A DNA stretch of 64,000 nt from Mycolicibacterium xanthum (GTDB lineage Bacteria; Actinomycetota; Actinomycetes; Mycobacteriales; Mycobacteriaceae): positions 1 through 64,000 of the forward strand of contig NZ_JAIFZS010000038.1 in NCBI RefSeq assembly GCF_019710635.1, written 5' to 3'. Position numbers and translations under genes: made by a program. Under the pieces are notes generated by a model that was not told where the DNA came from, searched no databases, and was given only the letters and a program-made list of their open reading frames with translations. Shown here one piece after another: positions 18,611 to 27,506 of this stretch. Within the stretch, counting starts at the first letter, position 1. The number at the start of each line of letters is the position of its first letter.

Positions 18611-19363
18611 CTACCGCGGAGCCATCCGGATGGCGCCGTCGAGGCGGATGGTCTCGCCGTTGAGCATCGGGTTCTCCACGATGTGCACGGCAAGGGCGCC
18701 GTACTCGTCGGGGTCACCCAGGCGGGCCGGGTGCGGCACCTGCTTGCCCAGCGAATCCTGCGCCTCCTGGGGCAGCGAGCCCAGCAGCGGAGTCTTGAAC
18801 AGCCCGGGCGCGATCGTCACCACGCGGATCAGCTCACGGGACAGATCGCGCGCGATGGGCAGGGTCATGCCGACCACACCGCCCTTGGACGCCGAGTAGG
18901 CGGCCTGCCCGATCTGGCCCTCGAAGGCGGCGACCGACGCGGTGTTGATGATGACGCCGCGCTCACCGTTGATCGGCTCGGTCTTGGCCATCCGCTCGGC
19001 CGCCAGCCGGATCACGTTGAAGGTGCCGATCAGGTTGACCTCGACGACCTTCTTGAAACCGTCCAGCGGGAACGGCCCGTCCTTGCTCAGCGTCTTGGCC
19101 GCGTTGCCGATCCCGGCACAGTTGACGTCGATGCGCAGCGGGCCCATCTCCTCGGCGGCGTCCAGCGCGGCACCGACCTGCTCGGGGTCGGTCACGTTGG
19201 TTTCGACGAACTTGGCACGTGCGCCGAGTTCCTTGACCGCATCCTCACCCTTGAGGTCGATGACGACGACCGAGGCGCCCCGGTCCAGCAGCCGCTTCGT
19301 CGTCGCCAGCCCCAGACCGGATGCACCTCCGGTGACGACCGCCAGGGCGTCCTTGATCTCCAC
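18611..19363 (-). CDS. Short-chain dehydrogenase, HSD10-like 3-hydroxyacyl-CoA dehydrogenase (Rv1144-like)
   Basis: This 250-residue classical SDR has the NAD-binding [20 protein letters not shown] at residues 12-31, NCAG near 80, [24 protein letters not shown] holding the catalytic Ser and YxxxK, and a C-terminus ending GAIRMAPR. The pattern equals human HSD10/type II 3-hydroxyacyl-CoA dehydrogenase and M. tuberculosis Rv1144. It probably oxidises 3-hydroxyacyl-CoA, possibly with a 2-methyl branch, next to the methylacyl-CoA racemase gene upstream. Confidence 0.92.
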   Translation of the reverse strand: MEIKDALAVVTGGASGLGLATTKRLLDRGASVVVIDLKGEDAVKELGARAKFVETNVTDPEQVGAALDAAEEMGPLRIDVNCAGIGNAAKTLSKDGPFPLDGFKKVVEVNLIGTFNVIRLAAERMAKTEPINGERGVIINTASVAAFEGQIGQAAYSASKGGVVGMTLPIARDLSRELIRVVTIAPGLFKTPLLGSLPQEAQDSLGKQVPHPARLGDPDEYGALAVHIVENPMLNGETIRLDGAIRMAPR

Positions 19364-19393
19364 AGATCGGTTCCTTTCTTGTCCTTGACTTTC

Positions 19394-20488
19394 CTAAACC
19401 CATTCCTGCAGAACAGCTTCGGTGTCCGCACCGGGAACACCCGGCGGCTTGGGCGCCGCCGGGGCGGTGCGCGAGAACCGCGGAGCCGGTGCCGGGTAGA
19501 GGTATCCGTTCTCGCGGTAGAACGTGTCGCGCTCGGTGTTGTGCGGCTCGGACTCGACCTCGGCGAACGACAGCACCGGGGTGACGCAGGCATCTGTGCC
19601 GGCGAACACCTTGGCCCAGTGGTCGCGGTCGTGGGCGGCGAAGGCCTCGGTCAGCCGCGCCCGCAGCTCGGGCCAGCGGCGCATGTCGTTCTGGTCGGGC
19701 AGCTCCGCCGCATCCAGTCCGACCCCGGCGAGCAGCTGGGCGTAGAACTGCGGCTCGATCGCACCGACGGCGACGTAGCGCCCGTCGGCGCAGGTGTAGG
19801 TGTCGTAGTACGGTGCGCCGGTGTCGAGCATGTTGACTCCGCGTTCGTCGCTCCACATACCCATCCCACGGAACGCCCACATCATCATCGACAGCACGCT
19901 GGAGCCGTCGACCATGGCCGCGTCGACCACCTGGCCGGTACCTGAGTGCTCCCGCTCCCACAGCGCCGAGAGCACGCCGACGAGCAGGAACATCGAGCCG
20001 CCGCCGAAATCACCGACCAGGTTCAGCGGCGGTACGGGCCGCTCCCCGGCGCGACCGATCGCGTGCAGCGCCCCGTTGAGCGAGATGTAGTTGATGTCGT
20101 GTCCGGCCTGCTGGGCCCGCGGCCCGTCCTGACCCCAGCCGGTCATCCGGGCGTAGATCAGCCGCGGATTGAGCTCGGCACAGTCGTCCGGGCCGAGACC
20201 CAACCGCTCGGTGACGCCCGGCCGGAAGCCCTCGATGAGCACGTCGGCCTTGGCGATCAGGCCCAGGACCATGGCCCGGTCTTCCTCGCTCTTGAGGTCG
20301 GCGGCCACCGAACGGCGGTTGCGCAGCAGGTAGTCGTTGCCCGGATCGGTGGCCGGTCCCGGGCCCTTGCCCGGTCGCTCGACCCGCACGACGTCGGCTC
20401 CGAGGTCACCCAGGATCATCGCGGCGTGCGGGCCGGGGCCGATGCCGGCGAGCTCCACGACCCGCAGTCCCTGCAGTGGTCCAGCCAT
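19394..20488 (-). CDS. mcr: Alpha-methylacyl-CoA racemase
   Basis: This 364-residue family III CoA-transferase-fold enzyme interconverts (2R)- and (2S)-2-methylacyl-CoA so that branched fatty acid or sterol side chains can enter beta-oxidation. The start ATG at 20488 gives the family N-terminus [21 protein letters not shown]130, D160 and E245 correspond with a constant offset of four to catalytic H126, D156 and E241 reported for M. tuberculosis MCR (Rv1143). It is the first gene of a leftward set with the SDR and the nitronate-monooxygenase-like gene, and divergent from a crotonase gene. Confidence 0.93.
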   Translation of the reverse strand: MAGPLQGLRVVELAGIGPGPHAAMILGDLGADVVRVERPGKGPGPATDPGNDYLLRNRRSVAADLKSEEDRAMVLGLIAKADVLIEGFRPGVTERLGLGPDDCAELNPRLIYARMTGWGQDGPRAQQAGHDINYISLNGALHAIGRAGERPVPPLNLVGDFGGGSMFLLVGVLSALWEREHSGTGQVVDAAMVDGSSVLSMMMWAFRGMGMWSDERGVNMLDTGAPYYDTYTCADGRYVAVGAIEPQFYAQLLAGVGLDAAELPDQNDMRRWPELRARLTEAFAAHDRDHWAKVFAGTDACVTPVLSFAEVESEPHNTERDTFYRENGYLYPAPAPRFSRTAPAAPKPPGVPGADTEAVLQEWV

Positions 20489-20537
20489 GCCTAACCGCCC
20501 TTCGTCAGAATCGCTCGGTTGACCGCCGACATAGCTT

Positions 20538-20553
20538 ACTTGTATAACCAAGT
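20538..20553. promoter_or_regulatory. Candidate operator between mcr and the crotonase gene
   Basis: ACTTG-TATAAC-CAAGT is a perfect 5-bp inverted repeat with a six-base spacer in the 122-base divergent region. The central TATAAC also resembles a -10 element. Its position between mcr and the enoyl-CoA hydratase gene would suit a TetR-type lipid regulator acting on both. This is a sequence-only prediction. Confidence 0.42.
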
Positions 20554-20610
20554 CGGACCGCCCACGGGGCATCGGCGCGAGGGATGCTCCCTGAATTCAT
20601 GGGGACGTGC

Positions 20611-21432
20611 ATGACGACCACCGACACCTTCACCGGCAGCTACCCGGCGATCGACGACCTGACGGTCGCGCTCGACGACGGCGTGCTCACGGTGACGCTC
20701 AACCGACCCGAGAGCCTGAACTCCCTGACCGCACCGATGCTGGCCACCTTCGCCGAGGCGCTCGAGCGCGCTGCCGAAGACCCCCGGGTGCGGGTGGTGC
20801 GCATCGGCGGGGCCGGCCGGGGCTTCTCCTCCGGGGCCGGCATCAGCGAGGAAGACCACGCCAACCCGGGCGCGGCGGGAACTCCGGCCGACGTGCTCGA
20901 CGCCGCCAACCGCTGTATCCGCGCGATCGTGAACCTGCCGCAGCCCGCCGTGGCCGTCGTGCAGGGTGCCGCCGCCGGTGTCGGGGTCTCGCTGGCCCTG
21001 GCCTGCGACGTGGTGCTCGCATCGGAGAAGGCGTTCTTCATGCTGGCGTTCACCAAGATCGGCTTGATGCCCGACGGCGGCGCCTCGGCACTGATCGCCG
21101 CCGCGGTCGGCCGCATCCGTGCCATGCGGATGGCGTTGCTGGCCGAGCGCATCTCGGCGACCGAGGCCTACGACTGGGGTCTGGTCAGCGCCGTCTTCCC
21201 GGCCGAGGAGTTCGCCGCGGGAACCGACGCGGTGATCGGCACGCTGAAATCCGGGCCCGCGGTGGCGCTGCGCAAGACCAAGGACGCGATCAACGCTGCC
21301 ACGCTGACCGAGCTGGAGGGTGCGCTGGAACGCGAGAAGGCCGGCCAGCTGGTGTTGTTGGAGTCCAACGACTTCCGTGAAGGCACCAAGGCCTTCCAGC
21401 AGCGCCGGCCGGCGACCTTCACCGACTCCTGA
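20611..21432 (+). CDS. Enoyl-CoA hydratase/isomerase family protein (EchA)
   Basis: This 273-residue crotonase-fold enzyme has the oxyanion-hole strand VRIGGAGRGFSSGAGISEED near residues 61-80 and AAAGVGVSLALACDVVLASE near 118-137. It lies divergent from mcr, the position of Rv1142c (echA10) in M. tuberculosis. The catalytic Glu positions of authentic hydratase (E144/E164 type) are not both visible, so isomerase or another crotonase activity is possible. ATG at 20611 is chosen among three in-frame ATGs (20584, 20599, 20611) as closest to the family start. Confidence 0.87.
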   Translation: MTTTDTFTGSYPAIDDLTVALDDGVLTVTLNRPESLNSLTAPMLATFAEALERAAEDPRVRVVRIGGAGRGFSSGAGISEEDHANPGAAGTPADVLDAANRCIRAIVNLPQPAVAVVQGAAAGVGVSLALACDVVLASEKAFFMLAFTKIGLMPDGGASALIAAAVGRIRAMRMALLAERISATEAYDWGLVSAVFPAEEFAAGTDAVIGTLKSGPAVALRKTKDAINAATLTELEGALEREKAGQLVLLESNDFREGTKAFQQRRPATFTDS

Positions 21433-21433
21433 C

Positions 21434-21494
21434 GTTCAGACTGCGTCCACGGCGGACCCCACTCGAACTTCCCCGCCGCCGGCGCAGTCTGAAC
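21434..21494. repeat. Long-looped inverted repeat between convergent genes
   Basis: GTTCAGACTGCG and CGCAGTCTGAAC are perfect 12-base complements separated by 37 bases. Inside, GGCGG and CCGCC can extend the structure. It begins two bases after the crotonase stop and lies before the stop of the leftward CPBP gene, so a bidirectional terminator is the simplest reading. Confidence 0.6.
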
Positions 21495-21543
21495 GGATAG
21501 TCGCCACCCGCCGGGGTGCTGACCGCACCGTGAACGGCGCGCC

Positions 21544-22260
21544 TCAGAGGCCGAAGATCGGGGGCAGCGCGAGCACCATGATCAGCCCCCAGAAGAAATG
21601 CGTCAGCATCGGCGCCAGCACTCCCCCGGTCGCGCGCCGCTCCAGCGCGCACACCGCGCCCAGGATGATCGCCGCGAAGCCCAGCATCGGGTTCCCGGTG
21701 GTCGCCGCGGTGGCGATGACGTAGAGCAACGTCGACACCAGCGCGGGCCGGTATCCGACCAGCGCGGTGTACATCGCGCCGCGGAAGAACAGCTCCTCGG
21801 CGACACCGTTGATGACCGTGATGAACACGATCAGCACCAGCGGTCCGGCGTTGGAGAATTCCAGCACCCTGGTGATGTATTCCCGCACGCCGGGGATCTG
21901 GCGGCATACCAGCGCGCCGGCGACGAAGACGGCGCCGAGCCCGAGCCCGACGAGCGTGCCGGTTATGACGGGCCGCTGGCTGCGGTCCCGGAATCGCACC
22001 GATCCCAGATGCAGTGGGCCTGACGCGAACGCCCCGATGGACCAGACCGCCGCCAGCGCCAACGTGAGCCAGATGAACGTCTCATCGCCCGGCGAGCGAC
22101 TCAACGAGTAGCCGAGCAGTGCACCGCCGACCAACAGCACCGCGAAGACGACGACCTTGCGGCGCCGGATGACCGACGGCGCCTCGTCGTGCGGTGCGGC
22201 CCGGTTGCGCGCGATCCCGTACAGCTCGGAGGGCAGGCCGGGTCGCCGCGGCGGGGTCAC
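21544..22260 (-). CDS. CPBP-family intramembrane metalloprotease
   Basis: This 238-residue integral membrane protein has about seven helices and the Abi/CPBP motifs: EELFFRG near residue 155, a conserved Phe/Arg region, and LTHFFWGL near 221-228 giving the third metal or catalytic His. The family includes CAAX-type and other intramembrane proteases. GTG at 22260 follows AAGGTGAG; the longer frame to 22389 has no family likeness. In M. tuberculosis, Rv1140 (an integral membrane protein) lies in a comparable place. Substrate unknown. Confidence 0.85.
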   Translation of the reverse strand: MTPPRRPGLPSELYGIARNRAAPHDEAPSVIRRRKVVVFAVLLVGGALLGYSLSRSPGDETFIWLTLALAAVWSIGAFASGPLHLGSVRFRDRSQRPVITGTLVGLGLGAVFVAGALVCRQIPGVREYITRVLEFSNAGPLVLIVFITVINGVAEELFFRGAMYTALVGYRPALVSTLLYVIATAATTGNPMLGFAAIILGAVCALERRATGGVLAPMLTHFFWGLIMVLALPPIFGL

Positions 22261-22394
22261 GCCGGGCTCACCTTCGGGACCAGACCGGACACGGTGACCA
22301 GGCGCGAACCGATGCAGCCGGTGGCTCCGGCGACCAGTGTGCGCACGGGATTCACGGTAGGTCAGTACCCCGACGAGCCGGCAACCCAACCGGC

Positions 22395-22922
22395 CTAGGC
22401 GTTGCCCGCGTCACGGTGCACCTTGACCAGCTCCTGGTACAGCACGGCGTTGGTCCGGATGCCGGCCACCTCGTCGTCGGTGAGCTCCCGGCGCACCCGT
22501 CCCGGAACCCCGGCCACCATCGACCGCGCCGGGATCAACGCGCCCTGGGACACCACGGCCCCCGCGGCGATCAGCGACCCCGTTCCCACGGTGGCACCGT
22601 TCAGCACGACCGCCCCCATGCCGATCAGGCAATGGTCGGAAATGGTGCAGCCGTGCAGCACCGCGTTGTGTCCGACGGTCACGCCCGCACCCACCCGGGC
22701 CGGGAAGCCGGGGTCGACGTGGATGGTCACGCCGTCCTGGACGTTGCTGCCCGGGCCGATATCGATGGGCTCGGCCTCGGCCCGCAGGGTCGCGCCGTAC
22801 CAGACGCTGGCCCCGGCGGTCAGCACGACGTGTCCGACCAGCGTGGCGTTGGGCGCCACCCAACTGTCGGGATCCAACTGCGGGGTACGTCCGGCGACGG
22901 ACAGGATCAGCGGCTCCGGCAT
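22395..22922 (-). CDS. Gamma-carbonic anhydrase family protein (left-handed beta helix)
   Basis: This 175-residue hexapeptide-repeat protein has the start MPEPLIL, NATLVGHV, GASVWYGATLRAE and three zinc-type His positions (TIHVDPG, TVGHNAVLHGC). These match the gamma-CA/YrdA/PaaY group, trimeric enzymes that hydrate CO2 or act on thioesters. ATG at 22922 is chosen; an ATG nine bases upstream (22931) is also possible, and neither has a strong ribosome-binding site. It is divergent from the SDR gene at 22987. Confidence 0.87.
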   Translation of the reverse strand: MPEPLILSVAGRTPQLDPDSWVAPNATLVGHVVLTAGASVWYGATLRAEAEPIDIGPGSNVQDGVTIHVDPGFPARVGAGVTVGHNAVLHGCTISDHCLIGMGAVVLNGATVGTGSLIAAGAVVSQGALIPARSMVAGVPGRVRRELTDDEVAGIRTNAVLYQELVKVHRDAGNA

Positions 22923-22986
22923 GGCCGCCATGGTAGGACCGAGGGCACCCGCGAGGGCCGGGCAGGGCGCATGCGATCCTCGCGGG

Positions 22987-23949
22987 ATGACGTCAACACC
23001 ATCAGCACCGTCGGCCCTGGACGTCGTCGAGGGTGTCGACCTGTCCGGCAAGACGTGCGTGATCACCGGGGCGTCGTCGGGGCTGGGCCGCGAGTCGGTG
23101 CGGGCGCTGGCCACCGCGGGAGCACACGTCATCCTGGCCGCGCGCAACGCGGCCGACGTCGCCGGCACCGAGACCTGGGTGCGCGAGCAGGTGCCGCGGG
23201 CGCGGCTGTCCCCGGTGCACCTGGACCTGACCTCGCTGGCCTCGGTGGCGGCGGCCGCGGCCGCCATCTCGGACCTGACGCCGACCGTGCACGTGCTGAT
23301 GAACAATGCGGGCGTGATGTTCACACCGTTCGGCCACACCGCCGAGGGATTCGAAACCCACTTCGGCACAAACCATCTGGGGCATTTCGAACTGACCCGG
23401 CTGCTGCTGCCCACGCTGATGGCCGCCGACGGCGCCCGCGTGGTGGTGCTGTCGTCGGACGGGCACCGGATGAGCGACATCGACCTCGCCGACCCGAACT
23501 GGCAGCAGCGCGGCTACGACAAGTTCGCCGCATACGGCGCGTCGAAGACGGCCAACGTGCTGCACGCCGTCGAGCTGGATCGGCGGCTGCGCGACCACGG
23601 GGTGCGCGCCTTCGCGGTGCACCCGGGCATCGTGGCGACGTCGCTGGCGCGCCACATGACCGCCGAAGATTTCACCGCCCTGGGCGGCGTGCGGACCGCC
23701 GAACGCGACCCCGAGGCGTCCCGGGTCGACGTCGCCCGCGACTTCACCACCCCCGACCGGGGGGCTGCCACACAGGTGTGGGCGGCGGTGACGGACGAGC
23801 TCGACGGCGAAGGCGGGGTGTACCTGTCCGACTGCCGGCTCGGCCGGGCCGCCCCCTATGCGCTCGACGAGTCCCGTGCGCTGGCGTTGTGGGAGCGCTC
23901 CGAGCGGCTCTGCGCACCCGGTGTGCCGAGTCTAGGCTCGACGATGTGA
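22987..23949 (+). CDS. Short-chain dehydrogenase, retinol dehydrogenase/WWOX-like
   Basis: This 320-residue SDR has TGASSGLGRESVRALATAGA near residues 26-45, the family motif MNNAGVM near 104, FGTNHLGHFELT near 125 and YGASKTANVLH with the catalytic Tyr and Lys near 182-192. The segment matches retinol dehydrogenase- or protochlorophyllide-reductase-like SDRs that use NADP on lipophilic alcohols or ketones. Substrate unknown. The frameshifted TetR gene starts 13 bases after its stop and may be its regulator. Confidence 0.88.
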   Translation: MTSTPSAPSALDVVEGVDLSGKTCVITGASSGLGRESVRALATAGAHVILAARNAADVAGTETWVREQVPRARLSPVHLDLTSLASVAAAAAAISDLTPTVHVLMNNAGVMFTPFGHTAEGFETHFGTNHLGHFELTRLLLPTLMAADGARVVVLSSDGHRMSDIDLADPNWQQRGYDKFAAYGASKTANVLHAVELDRRLRDHGVRAFAVHPGIVATSLARHMTAEDFTALGGVRTAERDPEASRVDVARDFTTPDRGAATQVWAAVTDELDGEGGVYLSDCRLGRAAPYALDESRALALWERSERLCAPGVPSLGSTM

Positions 23950-23962
23950 ACGGGGCCCGCGG

Positions 23963-24567
23963 GTGAGCGGCACGGCCGAGCCATCCGGTGGGCCGCCCTC
24001 GAACGTCGTCTATCTACGGTCCTACGGTGACCGCGACGACCACGACGTGGTCAGGCGGGTAATCGACGCCACCGTGCTGCTGCTGCGCGACACCGCGTTC
24101 GCCGACCTGACCACCCGCCGGATCGCCGAGCGGGCCGGTGTCCCCCATTCCGCACTGTGCACCTATTTCCGGTCCAGGACGCGATCGTCGCCGAGGTGTA
24201 TCTGGGCCTGCTGCGCGACGCCCCGCTGTCCGTCGATGTCGGGCAGCCGTCCCGGGCACGGGTCGTCGCACTGTTCGAACAGCTGGTGATGCTGATGGCC
24301 GACGAACCCGGGCTGGCCGCGGCGTGCTCGAGCGCGCTGATCACCGGCGAGCCGTCGGTGCGGGCGATCCGCCGGCGGATCCACGCCGAGCTGCGCCGGC
24401 GGGTGCGCACCGTGCTGCGCTCGGGGGCCTGGCCGGAGGTTGCCGAGGCGCTGGAGTTCGGCCTGGTGGGCGCTATGGTGCGGGCCGGTTCGGGATCGGC
24501 GACGTTCCGCGAGACCGCCGACGAGCTGGCGGAGGTGGTCGCCGCACTGGTGCCCGGGGAGGTGTGA
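23963..24567 (+). pseudogene. TetR-family regulator gene with a one-base frameshift
   Basis: GTG at 23963 opens a frame with a TetR helix-turn-helix (DLTTRRIAERAGVPHSALCTYFRS), which then loses sense. From about 24174 the next frame continues with QDAIVAEVYLGLLRDAP and a normal TetR C-terminal domain to TGA at 24565-24567. One missing base in TCCAGGACGCG (for example TCC-nAG-GAC) explains the break. Full length would be about 201 residues. A Cys replaces the usual Tyr in the HSALYTYF motif. It is either a recent pseudogene or a sequencing error in a GC-rich run. Confidence 0.8.
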
Positions 24568-24748
24568 GGCACCGCGCCCGGTAACGGCCGGCATGCGCCG
24601 TTGCGATAGTCAGATCGAGCACGATGATGAGCGCGGCCCGCCGAATCGGGGTGCTCGCACCCCGGTGTGACGGGCGCCTCACGACTTGGCCGTCATCAAT
24701 TCGTGCCCTTACCATGCCAGGCGACCTGAAGAGCGTGAGGAGCACTAC

Positions 24749-25513
24749 GTGAACACCCGCACCAGCAAGGCCATCGGCGTGGCTCTGAGCACCGCCGCGA
24801 TCGCATTGTCGGTTCCGCTGGCCGTCAGCGCCTATGCCGAGCCGACCACCCCGGTCGCAGAGATCCCCGACCCGCAGGGTCCCGACTGCGGCGCCTTCAA
24901 GGAGTCCATACCGAACTGGAAGAGCCTGGCCAACCTGCCGGTGAGCCAGGCGCTGGCCAGCATTCCGCAGATCAGCTCGTTCAACTCCGCGATCTCCGGT
25001 GGGCTGAACCCGGCGGTCGACATCACCGCGATGCTCGACAACGGCCCCTATGTGGTGTTCGCGCCGACCAACGAGGCGTTCGCCGCGCTGCCGCCCGATC
25101 AGCTCGAGATGCTGCGCACCGACCCGGCGGCGCTGACCACGCTGGTGTACTACCACGAGTTCCTGGGCCTGCTGGGCCCCGACGACGTCAAGGGCCAGCG
25201 CCCGACCCAGGAGGGCACCGAGGTCGAGGTGACCGGCTCAGGCGGCGACATCTCGGTCAACGAGACCACCAAGGTACTGTGCGGCGGCATTCCGGCACAG
25301 AACGCCCGGATCTACATCATCGACAACGTGCTGAATCCGGCCGAGGCGCCCGCACCGATCACGCCGGAGCCGACGACCTCCGCCGAACCCACGGAAACCT
25401 CGACCGAGGCCACCGAGACCCCGACCGAGTCGACGGAAACCCCGGCCGAGTCGTCACCGGCCTCGCCGACCACGTCGGCCACGCCACTGCCCGCGGAAAC
25501 CGCCGAGGCCTGA
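24749..25513 (+). CDS. Secreted fasciclin-domain protein with a Thr/Pro/Glu-rich tail
   Basis: This 254-residue exported protein has a Sec signal peptide at residues 1-30 (cleavage after AYA). A FAS1 domain at about 60-195 has FNSAISGGLN, YVVFAPTNEAFAALP and the H-box-like LVYYHEFLG. Residues about 205-254 form a low-complexity tail of TETPTEST-like repeats, a likely mannosylated spacer. It resembles MPT70/MPT83 but has no lipobox Cys. GTG at 24749 has AGGAG about seven bases upstream. The family works in adhesion; the role here is inferred. Confidence 0.9.
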   Translation: MNTRTSKAIGVALSTAAIALSVPLAVSAYAEPTTPVAEIPDPQGPDCGAFKESIPNWKSLANLPVSQALASIPQISSFNSAISGGLNPAVDITAMLDNGPYVVFAPTNEAFAALPPDQLEMLRTDPAALTTLVYYHEFLGLLGPDDVKGQRPTQEGTEVEVTGSGGDISVNETTKVLCGGIPAQNARIYIIDNVLNPAEAPAPITPEPTTSAEPTETSTEATETPTESTETPAESSPASPTTSATPLPAETAEA

Positions 25514-25526
25514 CGCGATTTCCCTG

Positions 25527-26669
25527 CTACAGGCCCAGGTCGCGGCCGATGATCTCCTTCATGATCTCGGTGGTGCCACCGAAGATGGTCTGGATGCGGC
25601 CGTCGACGTAGTCGCGGGCGACGCGGTACTCCATCATGTAGCCGTAGCCGCCGTGCAGCTGCACACACTGGTCGACGATCTTCTTCGCGGTCTCGGTGGC
25701 CCACCACTTGGCCTTGGCGGCCTCGACGGCGGTCAACTCGCCGTCGACGACGCCCTGCAGGCAGCGGTCGATGTAGCACTCGGTGATCTCGAGCTCGGTG
25801 TCCATCTCGGCCAGCAGGAACCGGTTGTGCTGGAAGCTGCCGATCGGCTGCCCGAAGGCCTTGCGGTCCTTGGCATACTGCACCGTCTGACGCCAGGTCT
25901 CGCGCGCCCCGGCGATCGCGCTGATGGCGATGGAGAGCCGCTCGGAAGGCAGGTTCTGCATCAGCTGGTAGAAGCCTCGGCCCTCCTTACCGAGCACGTT
26001 GGCACTGGGCACCCGGACGTTCTCGAAGTGCAGCTCCGAGGTGTCCTGGGTGTGCAGGCCCATCTTGTCGAGCTTGCGACCGCGGGTGAACCCCTCCATG
26101 CCGCGCTCGACGACCAGCAGTGTGAAGCCCTTGTGCCCGGCCTCGGGGTCGGTGCGGCACACCACGACGACCAGGTCGCAGTTGATGCCCGAGGAGATGA
26201 ACGTCTTGGAGCCGTTGACGATCCAGTCGTCGCCGTCGCGGACCGCAGAGGTGCGGATGCCCGCGAGGTCGCTGCCGGCGCCGGGTTCGGTCATCGCGAC
26301 CGCGATGACCGTCTCGCCGCTGGCGATGCCGGGCAGCCACCGCTGCTTCTGCTCGTCGTTGGTCAGGTCCTTGAAATACGGACCGACGACGTCGTTGTGC
26401 AGGCTCAGCGCGGGCGCGGGCACGCCCGCCTTCGCGATCTCTTCGTCGATGATCGCGTTGAACCGAAAGTCGTCGCTCCCACCGCCGCCGTACTCCTCGG
26501 GCATGTTGAACCCGATCAACCCGTGCTTGCCGGCGGCGACGTAGGCCGACCGGTCGACGATGCGTTCGGCTTCCCACTTCTCGGAGTTGGGGACGAGTTC
26601 ACTCTCGATGTAACCGCGGACGGTGTCGCGGAACGCTTCGTGCTCGGCGTCGTAGATCGTGCGCTTCAT
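25527..26669 (-). CDS. Acyl-CoA dehydrogenase (FadE)
   Basis: This 380-residue flavoenzyme makes the alpha,beta double bond of an acyl-CoA. Signatures are AVAMTEPGAGSDLAGIRT (FAD/substrate loop, near residues 128-145) and the C-terminal QLHGGYGYMMEYRVARDYVDGRIQTIFGGTTEI pattern, of which GGTTEI binds FAD. The Glu in PSERLSIAI fits the long-chain/isovaleryl-type catalytic base position rather than the medium-chain one. It is the last gene of a thiolase-crotonase-dehydrogenase operon read leftward. Confidence 0.92.
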   Translation of the reverse strand: MKRTIYDAEHEAFRDTVRGYIESELVPNSEKWEAERIVDRSAYVAAGKHGLIGFNMPEEYGGGGSDDFRFNAIIDEEIAKAGVPAPALSLHNDVVGPYFKDLTNDEQKQRWLPGIASGETVIAVAMTEPGAGSDLAGIRTSAVRDGDDWIVNGSKTFISSGINCDLVVVVCRTDPEAGHKGFTLLVVERGMEGFTRGRKLDKMGLHTQDTSELHFENVRVPSANVLGKEGRGFYQLMQNLPSERLSIAISAIAGARETWRQTVQYAKDRKAFGQPIGSFQHNRFLLAEMDTELEITECYIDRCLQGVVDGELTAVEAAKAKWWATETAKKIVDQCVQLHGGYGYMMEYRVARDYVDGRIQTIFGGTTEIMKEIIGRDLGL

Positions 26670-26702
26670 AGATGATTCCTCACTTGTCTTGGCCTACTTG
26701 GC

Positions 26703-27506
26703 TTACCGGGCTTTCCACACCGGCGGGCGCTTCTGCGCGAACGCCAACGGCCCCTCTTTGGCATCCTCGGAGCTGAACACCACCGCCACTTCGCGCATCG
26801 TGCGTGTCCAGCCCGGCTCGTCGGCGGCGACCACGGCGTCGTCGGCGCCGACGGCGACGCGCTTGCTGGCCTGCACCGCCAGTGGCGCGTTGACGGTGAT
26901 CCGTTCGGCCAGGGCCAGCGCGGCGTCGAGTTCGGTCCCGTCCGGCACAACCTGGTTGATCAGGCCCCACTTCAGCGCGTCGGCCGAGGTGATCGGCTCA
27001 CCGGTGAACATCATCTCCAACGCGACCTTGCGCGGGATCTGCTCGACGAGCCGGAAAACACCGCCGGCCGCCGCGATCAGACCCCGTTTCACCTCGGGCA
27101 GACCGAATTTCGCGCTCTCACCGGCAACGACGAGGTCGCTGGCCAGCGCCAGCTCGGTACCGCCGCCCAGCGCGGTGCCGTTGACCGCGGCGATCGTCGG
27201 CTTGTCGATGAAATGCCGCACATACCCGGCGAACCCCCACTTGGGCCGATCGGGATGACCGATGTTCTCGCCCCGCGACAGCGCCTTGAGATCGGCTCCG
27301 GCGCAGAAGGATTTGTTCCCCGAGCCGGTGACCACGACGACCCGGACCTCGGGATCGTGCTGCGCCTCCTCCAGCGCATCGCCGAGTGCGATGGACACCG
27401 AGGAGTTGATGGCGTTGCGGGCCTCCGGCCGGTTGATCGTGATGACCATGACGTTGCCCCGGCGCTCGACGAGGGCGCCGGGGGCCACGTCAGCCAGTTC
27501 GGTCAC
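26703..27506 (-). CDS. Enoyl-CoA hydratase/isomerase family protein (EchA)
   Basis: This 267-residue crotonase has INRPEARNAINSS near residues 24-36, SFCAGADLKALSRG near 65-78, and ALGGGTELALASDLVVAG near 107-124. Glu in GGGTELAL and the PEVKRGLIAAAGG segment are where hydratase catalytic residues lie. GTG at 27506 overlaps the thiolase stop by four bases, so it is coupled. It should hydrate the enoyl-CoA made by the dehydrogenase encoded downstream. Confidence 0.91.
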   Translation of the reverse strand: MTELADVAPGALVERRGNVMVITINRPEARNAINSSVSIALGDALEEAQHDPEVRVVVVTGSGNKSFCAGADLKALSRGENIGHPDRPKWGFAGYVRHFIDKPTIAAVNGTALGGGTELALASDLVVAGESAKFGLPEVKRGLIAAAGGVFRLVEQIPRKVALEMMFTGEPITSADALKWGLINQVVPDGTELDAALALAERITVNAPLAVQASKRVAVGADDAVVAADEPGWTRTMREVAVVFSSEDAKEGPLAFAQKRPPVWKAR

